Assembly (NCBI GenBank): GCA_044226205.1
Contig: JBGAHL010000028.1
Span: 8,762-72,761 of the forward strand
Source of the DNA: M3007 sp044226205
GTDB lineage: Bacteria; Bacteroidota; Bacteroidia; Chitinophagales; Saprospiraceae
Reading direction: 5' to 3'
Length of the DNA: 64,000 nt
Shown here: piece by piece, positions 25,596 to 33,500 of the stretch
How the letters are laid out: every line of letters begins with the position of its first letter
Numbering within the stretch: position 1 is the first letter of the stretch
Program-made: the position numbers and the translations under genes
The notes under the pieces: generated by a model
Database searches by the model: none
What the model was told of the DNA's origin: nothing
The model's input: the letters and a program-made list of their open reading frames with translations, nothing else

Positions 25596-26885
25596 TTACC
25601 CTGTTACTTTCAGTCTCGTTTGTTTCATTACGCGGGCGGCTTCCTTGGCAAAATCCATCGCAGCCATTTTGGCATCAATGCAGATATATTGCCGGAACGC
25701 CTGTTCCGTTTGGTGGCCGGTAATCTTCATTATTTGGAAAGCGGGCAACCCGGCCCGGTAAAAGTTGGTGGCGAAAGAGCGGCGGGCCACATGGGTAGTA
25801 AGTTTCTGCCAGCGCTCCATCTCGTTTTCCTTTCGTTTGCCGCCGGCGGTATTCGTTACCAGTATTTTTTCATCAAACCCGGCCAATTGCCCTAACTCTT
25901 TCAGGTAGTCATTCATCTTTTGCCCTGAAATCTTGGGGACGGCAAAAGCGTATTTCTTTAACAAGGTGTCCAGAATTTCAAAGAGGGGGATAAATACTTC
26001 CTCACCCGTTTTTTGGGTGGTAATGGAAATCATTTTTTGCCCTTCGATGCTCTGAATGTGTTCAGGTCTTAGGCGGCTGAAATCGGAAAAGCGCAACCCG
26101 GAATAAGCCCCGATCAGAAACAAGTCCCTGACTTTTTCCAGGCGCGGGTTTTGGGAAAGGTCAATCTGAAAAAGGCTTTCCAGTTCGTCGAACGACAAGA
26201 CTATTTTGGTAGTTTTCTCTTTCTTGATTGAAAAGGCTTCAAAAATATCGTTGGTGTGATACCCTCGGCGCTTGGCGTCGCGCATGAACATTTTAAGGGT
26301 ACTGAAGAGCTTATGTACATAATTCGTTTGCAGGCTGCGCGGCGCGGCAAACAGCCAGGCTTTGAAGTCGTGGAAAAACGCCTGGGTTATTTCCTCGAAT
26401 TGGAGGGATAGGCTTTTTTCCTTGGCGTATGCGAAAAGATGTTTTTGGATTCTTGCAACGGATGCGAGGGAGCGGCGGTTTGCGTAAGGTTGTTTTGCCC
26501 GTTCTTCCAGGGCAATTTCGATAAACTCCAGCAGGGAGGGTATTTTCTTTAATTCATTGCCAGGGCGTACCGCGTACCCCATACGGTAGTCCAGCTCCCG
26601 CCTAAAGGCATCTGGTTCGATTTGCCCCTCCGTTTCGCGGTAAATGGTAATGGTCAATTCTTCCAGCCGGTTCAGTCTCAAATTCACATCTGAATTTTCG
26701 AGGTACTTGCGGTTAGCAATGGCACGGCCCTTTGCCCAAGCTTCCGGGCAAACCTTTTCACCTGTCGAGTATTTCAGGCGCTTGTCTTTGTAGTAGAAGT
26801 AAAGAAAGACGTAAGAAGGCGTTTTCGGCTCCTTTGTGCTTTGGAGGATAAACCGAACAGCGGGCGTCCCTTTGACTTTTGGCAT
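25596..26885 (-). CDS. Tyrosine recombinase / integrase of island 2
   Basis: A 429-residue integrase with an arm-binding N-terminal region (VRFILQSTKEPKTPSYVFLYFYYK), a SAM-like domain (about 110-215) and a catalytic domain. The catalytic Arg is in GAYSGLRFSDFSRL (about 264), THVARRSFAT holds the HxxR box (about 363), and GHQTEQAFRQY holds the nucleophile Tyr (about 398). Unlike island 1's enzyme the catalytic set is canonical, so the two integrases are clearly different although they use the same tRNA. The start lies 178 bp from the right att copy, and a TACTTTTG -7 box occurs at 26913-26920 (minus strand). Confidence 0.93.
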   Translation of the reverse strand: MPKVKGTPAVRFILQSTKEPKTPSYVFLYFYYKDKRLKYSTGEKVCPEAWAKGRAIANRKYLENSDVNLRLNRLEELTITIYRETEGQIEPDAFRRELDYRMGYAVRPGNELKKIPSLLEFIEIALEERAKQPYANRRSLASVARIQKHLFAYAKEKSLSLQFEEITQAFFHDFKAWLFAAPRSLQTNYVHKLFSTLKMFMRDAKRRGYHTNDIFEAFSIKKEKTTKIVLSFDELESLFQIDLSQNPRLEKVRDLFLIGAYSGLRFSDFSRLRPEHIQSIEGQKMISITTQKTGEEVFIPLFEILDTLLKKYAFAVPKISGQKMNDYLKELGQLAGFDEKILVTNTAGGKRKENEMERWQKLTTHVARRSFATNFYRAGLPAFQIMKITGHQTEQAFRQYICIDAKMAAMDFAKEAARVMKQTRLKVTG

Positions 26886-26934
26886 GGCGAAGAATCAGGT
26901 TTGAAACTTGGCCAAAAGTAAGTCAGGTTTTGTT

Positions 26935-26954
26935 TTTGGGTACAGATTTGGGTA
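26935..26954 (+). repeat. Paired TTTGGGTA sites, island 2 right end
   Basis: TTTGGGTA at 26935-26942 and 26947-26954, a 12-bp period, same spacing and orientation as the pair at 15424-15442. They lie between the integrase promoter and the right att copy, as expected for arm-type binding sites. The remaining sequence up to 27062 shows no gene. Confidence 0.5.
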
Positions 26955-27062
26955 TGGTTTTTTAAGAGAATTTAGCAGATGGTGGCAGACAGTGAGAGTT
27001 TTTAAACCTTTTTGATGCGATTAGCATACAAATATCCTGTTGTTATCAGTTACTAGTAATTA

Positions 27063-27086
27063 GGGTTCGAGTCCCATCGGGATCAC
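27063..27086 (+). repeat. Right attachment site (tRNA-Lys 3' end, copy 3)
   Basis: 24 bases identical to 2178-2201 (T-loop and acceptor 3' strand plus one base). It marks the right end of island 2. Confidence 0.88.
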
Positions 27087-27092
27087 AATTTT

Positions 27093-27135
27093 AAAGGCTA
27101 ATAAGTTGATGTTCAACTTGTTAGCCTTTTTTGTT
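27093..27135 (+). terminator. Original chromosomal tRNA-Lys terminator
   Basis: AAAGGCTAAtaAGTTGA pairs with TTCAACTtgTTAGCCTTT and is followed by a T run. It is nearly the same hairpin as at 15377-15409. In the ancestral chromosome it would have lain directly after tRNA-Lys. Confidence 0.75.
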
Positions 27136-27173
27136 TTTAACTTGGGTATAAATTTTGGCCTTTTCCCCCTTAA

Positions 27174-27210
27174 AAAACAAAACAGGCCGCCTCCTTTCCC
27201 GGAGACGGCC
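27174..27210 (-). terminator. Terminator of porV
   Basis: GGCCGCCTCC (27185-27194) pairs with GGAGACGGCC (27201-27210) apart from one mismatch. On the minus strand it is followed by TGTTTTGTTTTTT. It lies 35 bp after the porV stop. Confidence 0.7.
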
Positions 27211-27245
27211 CGTTAGTCGATGAGGCGTAGATTGACCCAGAGGTA

Positions 27246-28490
27246 TTATTCCTCTCCCTCGAACGCATCGAAGTCGAACAGCAGCGAGAAACGCAGCGTG
27301 TTGTCGAGCGGGTTGCGCTGGTTGGTGGTGGGCACCAGGTAGGAGAAGTTGAGGCCGAAAATATTGTATTTTACGCCAAGGCCCACGCTGAAATAACGGC
27401 GGTTGCCTTTGGATTGTGTTTCGTAGAAATAGCCCATGCGTACGGCAAACTGGTCGTCGTACCAGTATTCGGCGCCGGCGCCGACCGTGATTTCCTTCAG
27501 TTCTTCGTTGAAGCCGCCCGGAGCGTCGCCAAACGATTTGAACACGCCGCGTACCGACGACAGCTGTTTGTAGTCGGGGATGCCGTCGTTGTCTTCGTCG
27601 ATGGCCGGCGTGGGCGTGGGCACGAGGAGCTTGTTGAAATCGCTCGTGAACGTGAGCGTGTTGAAGTCGTCGAGGTTGAATTTCCAGGCGAAACCCAGAC
27701 CGAGGTTGGTCGGGATGTAGTCGCGGTTCACCGAGTTGGTGTAGGTGATCTTGGAACCCAGGTTGGTCACGGCGCCGCCGATGGTCAGTTCGCTGGGGTT
27801 TTTGGTGGATTTGATCTTCGTTTTGTACGTAAACGAAAGATCGGCTGCGCCGGCTACGCCGGGTTTGATCTCGGTGCGCTGGCCGTCGGCGCTTACCGTC
27901 TGGCCGCTGGCGAGGTTGGAGTAGATGAATTTGGCGCCGATTGCCGCCGAAAAATTGTCGGTCAGCTTGCGGGAATACGCGCCGGTCACTTCAAATTCAT
28001 TGGGGCGGCCCTGGCCCAGCGAGGTGCCGTTTTCGTCGGTAAACTCGATGTCGCCCAGCGAGAAATACCGCAGGCTCATGCCAACCGTCTGGAATTTGTC
28101 GAGCTGTACGTAGCCGGAAAGGTAGGCCAGGTACACGTCCTGCAGGCCCAGGTTGCGCATCCAGGGGGTGTAAGTAGCGGAGATGGAGACTTTTTTATCG
28201 GCAAAAGCCAGTTTGGACTGGTTGTAGTGCATGCCGTTCGGGTCGGCCGAGGTGGCGATGCCTACGTCGCCCATACCGCCGCCGCGGGCGTCGGGGGTAA
28301 TGCGGAGAAAGGGCACGGCCGAGGTGACGGCGTTGGCGCAATCTTCTCCCGTGGGGAAGCGCTGTCCGGTAACAGGGTCGTAGCTATATCCCTTACCGTC
28401 GATGCATTTGTGCTGAACCTGGGCGGGAAGAACCGTGGCAGCCAAAAGGCCCAGGGCAACCAGCATCAACTGTACATCCATTTTTTTCAT
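27246..28490 (-). CDS. porV: T9SS outer-membrane protein PorV (LptO)
   Basis: A 414-residue FadL-like outer-membrane protein. After a signal peptide ending VLPAQ come the family signatures SAVPFLRITPDARGGGMGDVGIAT and DPNGMHYNQSKLAF, then YTPWMRNL and LAYLSGYVQL. The end (YSVGLGVKYNIFGLNFSYLVP) is a typical barrel terminus. PorV ferries T9SS cargo from the translocon to the PorU sortase. porU lies upstream on the same strand, but an opposite-strand gene separates them. Upstream on the minus strand, TATTTTTG (28566-28573) fits a -7 box. Confidence 0.95.
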   Translation of the reverse strand: MKKMDVQLMLVALGLLAATVLPAQVQHKCIDGKGYSYDPVTGQRFPTGEDCANAVTSAVPFLRITPDARGGGMGDVGIATSADPNGMHYNQSKLAFADKKVSISATYTPWMRNLGLQDVYLAYLSGYVQLDKFQTVGMSLRYFSLGDIEFTDENGTSLGQGRPNEFEVTGAYSRKLTDNFSAAIGAKFIYSNLASGQTVSADGQRTEIKPGVAGAADLSFTYKTKIKSTKNPSELTIGGAVTNLGSKITYTNSVNRDYIPTNLGLGFAWKFNLDDFNTLTFTSDFNKLLVPTPTPAIDEDNDGIPDYKQLSSVRGVFKSFGDAPGGFNEELKEITVGAGAEYWYDDQFAVRMGYFYETQSKGNRRYFSVGLGVKYNIFGLNFSYLVPTTNQRNPLDNTLRFSLLFDFDAFEGEE

Positions 28491-28830
28491 GATCGGATTC
28501 CAAAAATTTAGTGGCTAAAATTCGGTTTTGATTTTTGCAGGCCATTTTACACCGCAAAAAGTGTGCAAAAATACGCCCTCTGCGTCATTCTCCGGCGAAT
28601 TGCGGGAAGCTGACTCGGCTTTGACCCTTTTTTGCGGAAAAGGGTTGTCTGAAGCGCGTGAAAAAATTCGAAAAACGCCTGCTTTTTGCCCGTCCTGTCA
28701 AAAATGTCTGCGCTGCCCCTGACCGATTTCTACCCCGAAACCATTCTTCTTCCAGCTTGTTATTTTAAAACATCGAGCAATTTCGCTGTGCTCCCGCGGC
28801 CTTTTTAAGCACCAACAATGTCTTCCGCCA
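28491..28830. other. Intergenic region between divergent porV and delta-60 gene
   Basis: No gene was seen here. It should hold both promoters; the only -7 match seen is TATTTTTG at 28566-28573 on the minus strand. No repeat or RNA structure stands out. Confidence 0.5.
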
Positions 28831-30369
28831 ATGAAAAACCCTTTCCTCCTCTTGATTTCGCTTGCAGGGTTCTGGCACCTTAGCCTTGCCCAAAACAGTG
28901 TGCTGGACACCACTTTCAGCGCCACAGGCATCGTGACCACCACTTTCGGCACGCTGAGCTCCGACTGGGCGCACAGCATCGCCATTCAGCCCGACGGCAG
29001 ATCCGTGGTCGCCGGCCAGACCTTCGGCGGCAGTATCGGCAGTACGCACGCTTGCCTGTCGAGGTACCTGACCGACGGCAGCCTCGATCCCGCTTTCAGC
29101 GGCGACGGAAAGGTCACCCTGCTGGTTGGCGATGCCTGCGAAGCCCATTCCGTGGCCTTGCAACCCGACGGGAAGGTCGTCATAGCGGGCTTTTACGTCT
29201 TGTCCGACGAGTACCGCCCTTTTGCGGCGCGGTTCAAAGCCAACGGAGCGCCCGACAACAGCTTCGGGGTCAATGGCGTGCTTAAGGTGGCGCTCCCGGG
29301 TTTTGCCCAGTCCGTCGCGATCCAGCCCGACGGCAAAATTTTGCTGGGCGGCTACTCCGACGGCCGGATGATGCTCCTGCGTTTTCTCGCAAACGGCTCG
29401 CCCGACCCTGCTTTCGGCAACGCGGGCGTGACGTTCATCGATCTGGGGAACGACCGCGACGACCGCATCGAGGCGCTTGCCCTGCAGTCCGACGGGAAAA
29501 TTATCGCAGGCGGTTCCAGCACGATTTATCCCGTGAGTTCCTGGGCCATGGTGGCCCGTATTTTACCCAACGGCAGCCTCGATCCCGGCTTCGGCCAGGC
29601 AGGGCTGGCACAGGTGCAGGCCGAAGCCATAGAATCGGTCGACGACCTCACCCTCGACGCCTCGGGCGATATTTACGTGACAGGGAGCGTGAATCAGAAT
29701 GAAGTCTGGTCGCTCCTGGTGGCCCGCTTCAAGGCAGACGGTATCCTGGACCTGAACTTTGGCGACGATGGTTTTTTGCTGCGCAATTATGACTTGTCCA
29801 CCTACGGCAAAGGAATCGGCCTGCTCCACGACGGCCGCATCGTGGTGGTGGGCGCCGTGTACAAAGGTTTCAAAAACGACTTTATGGCCGCGCGTTTTAT
29901 GCCCAACGGCGCCGACGACCCTACTTTCGGCGACGACGGCAAAGCGCTCCTTTCGCTCAATACTTTCTACGACGTGTTGTACGACCTGGCGGTGTTGCCC
30001 GACGATCGCTTCGTGGCAGCTGGTCATTACATGCCGTTTGCGAACGGCCATGTGGTCATGCGCTTTACCGACAAGGCTGTGGTGAGCGGCAGCCCGGATG
30101 TTGCCGCGACGCCTGATGCGTTTCGCGTTTTTCCCAACCCCCTGCAGGACAATTCGGCGCTGTATTTCCAGCTGACTGACAAGCCTCGGAAACTTGCCGT
30201 TTGGCTCATGGATGCGGAGGGAAGGGTGTTGCGCAGGTATCCGCTCCCGTCGGAAGCGCCTGCCGGAGAACAGGTTTTGCCCTTGCAGGCCGGCAACCTG
30301 CCGCCTGGAACCTATTTTCTCGCCATTCGGGCGGGCGCAGCGCTGCACGTGTTGCCGCTCGTGCGCTGA
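28831..30369 (+). CDS. Delta-60 repeat protein with T9SS C-terminal sorting domain
   Basis: A 512-residue secreted protein. The signal peptide ends HLSLAQ. Residues about 20-425 hold roughly seven delta-60 repeats, each with a core like AIQPDGKILLGG followed by RFLANGSPDPAFG. The last 85 residues form a T9SS type A sorting domain (FRVFPNPLQDNSALYFQL, then LPPGTYFLAIRAG). It is probably exported and anchored or released by the T9SS encoded around it. It lies on the opposite strand between porU and porV and so splits that pair. The ligand or role of delta-60 proteins is unknown. Confidence 0.9.
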   Translation: MKNPFLLLISLAGFWHLSLAQNSVLDTTFSATGIVTTTFGTLSSDWAHSIAIQPDGRSVVAGQTFGGSIGSTHACLSRYLTDGSLDPAFSGDGKVTLLVGDACEAHSVALQPDGKVVIAGFYVLSDEYRPFAARFKANGAPDNSFGVNGVLKVALPGFAQSVAIQPDGKILLGGYSDGRMMLLRFLANGSPDPAFGNAGVTFIDLGNDRDDRIEALALQSDGKIIAGGSSTIYPVSSWAMVARILPNGSLDPGFGQAGLAQVQAEAIESVDDLTLDASGDIYVTGSVNQNEVWSLLVARFKADGILDLNFGDDGFLLRNYDLSTYGKGIGLLHDGRIVVVGAVYKGFKNDFMAARFMPNGADDPTFGDDGKALLSLNTFYDVLYDLAVLPDDRFVAAGHYMPFANGHVVMRFTDKAVVSGSPDVAATPDAFRVFPNPLQDNSALYFQLTDKPRKLAVWLMDAEGRVLRRYPLPSEAPAGEQVLPLQAGNLPPGTYFLAIRAGAALHVLPLVR

Positions 30370-30386
30370 TCGGGCTTTTGCCACAA

Positions 30387-30519
30387 AAAAGGAGGCTGTC
30401 TCATCAGTAACATCCTTGAACAGGATAGCAAATATTATATCGCATTCAGGGTATTACTGACGGGGTGACTTTGGAGTCACCCCGTCAGTTGGCCAAGGAT
30501 TTATGAGACGGCCTCTTTT
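30387..30519. repeat. Nested inverted-repeat element at the porU 3' end
   Basis: Outer arms AAAAGGAGGCTGTCTCAT (30387-30404) and ATGAGACGGCCTCTTTT (30503-30519) are inverted, with one base inserted and one mismatch. They enclose the 34-bp palindrome at 30456-30489. The right arm abuts the porU stop codon (30518-30520). It may be a small MITE or a two-way terminator between convergent genes. No target duplication is evident. Confidence 0.55.
30456..30489. repeat. 34-bp palindrome, copy 1
   Basis: ACTGACGGGGTGACT and AGTCACCCCGTCAGT form a 15-bp perfect stem with a 4-nt loop. It recurs at 39124-39157 (opposite orientation of loop) and 43963-43995. All copies lie at gene 3' ends. Confidence 0.8.
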
Positions 30520-33500
30520 ATTTCAAAATCACCAGTTTTTCAAACTCGCTTTCCGCCGTCACGGTATTGCCGCTGGTATCGGTGCCCCGCACCTTGATGC
30601 GGTACACATACACGCCGCGCGCCAGCTGGTCGCCGTATTCGTCCTTGCCGTCCCACTGGATGTCGGTGACGCGGTAGCCGTCGGCCGGGGCGCTGTGGAT
30701 AATGGTTTTGACGAGTTTGCCCGATACGGAGAAAATGCTCACCTGCACATCGAGTATCTGGCCCGCGAGGTTGTGTTCGAACTGGAAGTAGGTGTTAGTG
30801 GTGAAGGGGTTGGGGTAATTCAGCACGTGGTCGAGCGCGGCCTTGCCGTCTTCCGCCACCACGAATTCCGTGACGCCCTCGCCGGAGTTGTTGGCGATGT
30901 CCCAGCCTTTGGCTTTCAGGGTGTGACGGCCCACGCTGAGGCCGCGCAGGGGGTAGAGCGCCTGTCCGCGGCGGAAATCGTTGAGCTCGCTTTCGTAAAA
31001 GTCGTTGAGGACGATGGTTTCCTGCACGTTGCCGTCGAGCACCACGGTGAGGTCGTGGCCGAGGCTGGTGCCGCTCACGTTCATGCCGTAGTCGTCGGAA
31101 CATTTGATCAGCACTTTCGGGTTGGCGTCGGTGATGCCGCCGGAGACGAAATCGTCGGTATTGAGGTACACCTGGATGAGCGGCGGGGTGTCGTCCTTGA
31201 TCTGGTTGGCATTGCCGCCGATGACGAGGCTTTCGTCGGCGCCGGCCGCGTCGAGCGGGGTGCCGTTTTGGGCGTAGTAGCTGATTTTGCCGAAGCCGTA
31301 GTTGTAGTTGATGTCTTTGGGAACGATAAAGCCGACCTTGAAATGCCCGTTGCTCACGGTGGCGCTGCCTTTGAAAATGACGTTGCGCTGCACGGAGAAG
31401 GTAAATACGGGGCTGTCCGAATCCTGTCCGAGGGTTTGCAGGGTCTGGGCTTTGTCAAAAATCGTGACGAACACCTTGCCATTGAACCCGCTGAGCAGGT
31501 TGCCGAGGGTGTCGGTCACGGAGCCTTTCAATTCCACGGCCATGAGGGCGCGCAGGGTGTCGGGGCTGGCGGGGTCGTAGGCTTTGCCGTTGATGGAATC
31601 GGTGGACACGCGGTATTCGGGCAGGGCGAGGAACATGGCCGGGTCACCGAGCAGCGTAAAGCGGCGGGCATTGTCTTCGTTGCCGCCCGAGAGGGTGTTT
31701 TTGCCGTCTTTCAGGATGTCGCCGATGGCGCGGTATTTCCCGTTAACTTTTTGAAAAATAACGCTTTGCACACCGTCCGTCAGTTTATTGTTGCCGTCGA
31801 TGAACACGGGGCGCACGGTCGTGAACAAGCCGATCGCGCCGCTTTTTATTTTTTCAAGCGCCTGCTCGCCGCCGCTCAGGGTGGTGTAGTCGTCGTAGCC
31901 TCCGAAGGTGCAGGTGGCGGTGATGATGAGCGGGTAGCGGTCGGGGTTGTCCCAGCCAGCGATGTCGTTGTTGTCGACCACCCGTTCCTGCGCCCAGCCG
32001 CGGGGGCCGCCGTGGCCGATGTACTGGGTGATGAGGGCGCCTTTGAAAATGTTGGAGTTGATGGCCGATTTGGCGTCGGGGAAGCGCTGGCCGCCCGAGG
32101 TGGCGATTTGCTGGTAAGCGTCGAAGTACACTTTTTCCAGGTTGAAAAAACGCTCCGTGCTGCCGGCAGCCGTGGCGAGTTTGTCGGCCTGCTTGACGTG
32201 CGCATTGCCGTCCTGATCGTCGGCCAGGTAAAGCAGGCGGAGGTGCCAGTCGCCGAGCGTGTTCGGATTTTTATCGTAGTCGATGATTTTGTCAATGATG
32301 GCCTGCGCCTCCTCTGGGGTGCTCGGCGTGATCCGGCCGACGGCGATGTCGAGGGCGCCGTCGAGGGCGCCGCTTTCGCCGGGACTCAGCAGGGCGTAAA
32401 AGTCGTCGGAGGGGTGCGAGTAAATGGGGTGAAACGACTCGGCTGTCTCGAAAACAGGGATGAAATCGAGGTTGTCCTCGCTGCCGCTGTTGTTTTTCGG
32501 GTCGAAAGAGCCGTCGCCGAACAGCAGCAGGTAATCAAATTTGTCGGGGCCGCGCTCCAGCAGCATGCGGGCGAAATCGCGGATGGCGGAAGGGTCTTTG
32601 GCGCCCGAGGAGAACTCGTTGAACAACTGGTTCACGTCCACCAGCTCCACGTCGAGGCCGCTGAACGTGCGGCGGTGCTCCGCGAGTTGTTGGGCCGCCG
32701 CCTGAAAATCGCCGTGGTAAACGATGGCCATGTGGACGGCGCCGATCCCGTGCAGGTTCTGGTTGGCGATTTTGCCCACCTTGGCTTCGGGTTTGGGCAG
32801 GTTGCCGTTGTCATAAAAAGCAAAGTAGTTTTTCAGCACGCCCTGGGTGTTGGCGCCGAATTCCAGCGTGCCGCCCGACACCGAGGTTTGCTGACGGGCA
32901 GGGTTTTGCGGGGCGGTCACGTCCCAGATTTGGGGGGCGCTGCCGCTGAATTCGAGTCGGAAGGTGGCCGCGTCCTGTGAGAGGGTTTGCAGGTCGCGGA
33001 AGCCCATCGAGTTGCCGGTCATGACCAGGCGGCGACGGGCGTTCACTTCGATATAGTCGAGCCAGCCTTCGCTGGTTTCCGCAACGTTGGGGAAATCGAT
33101 TTTCAGGTTGATCTGATCGCCGTCGGGCTGAAAAATGCCGCTCATCGTGGCGCCCGCGGCAAATGCCGCGTCGTTGTTGCTGATCGTGACGGCGTTGATG
33201 TTTTTGGAAAAAGTGGCGCCGTCGGCGATCAGGCGTACGATGGTGCCGCTGCCGCAGCGGGCGGCAAAATCGGCGCGAACGCGGGCGTCGGAGCCGCTGA
33301 CCAGATTGGGGAAAGTCAGGCTGTATTCGCGCTGGCGGGTCTGATAGAAGTAGTCGCCAAACCAGCGTTTGCCCGAGCCCTGCGCCGAGGTGGAGTAGTC
33401 GAGCAGGTTGATTTTGTCGTCCTCAATGCGGCCGATATCGTCGAAAGACGTGCTTACGTAGCTGGCGGCCACGCTCGACTGGTCGGCGATCCGCATCCCC

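Larger units (their letters stand above)
15369..27086. mobile_element. Integrative island 2 (R-M cargo, satellite-like replication module)
   Basis: Bounded by 15322-15368 and the 24-bp tRNA 3' end copy at 27063-27086. The left plus-strand part carries Dcm, a DUF4928-like protein and Vsr. The minus-strand part reads integrase, zinc-ribbon membrane protein, unknown 501-aa protein, HTH, DUF3987-type ATPase, VirE_N/primase-type protein and two small unknown proteins. The combination of integrase, HTH, primase/helicase-type genes and an iteron array, without capsid or conjugation genes, resembles phage satellites (PICI-like) or mobilisable islands. Which of these it is remains open. Confidence 0.8.

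Noticed and set aside
30503..32980. 825-codon plus-strand open frame
   Set aside because: It is antisense to porU, whose catalytic motifs and signal peptide are clear. The frame is open only because of high-GC codon bias and has no protein-like domains.
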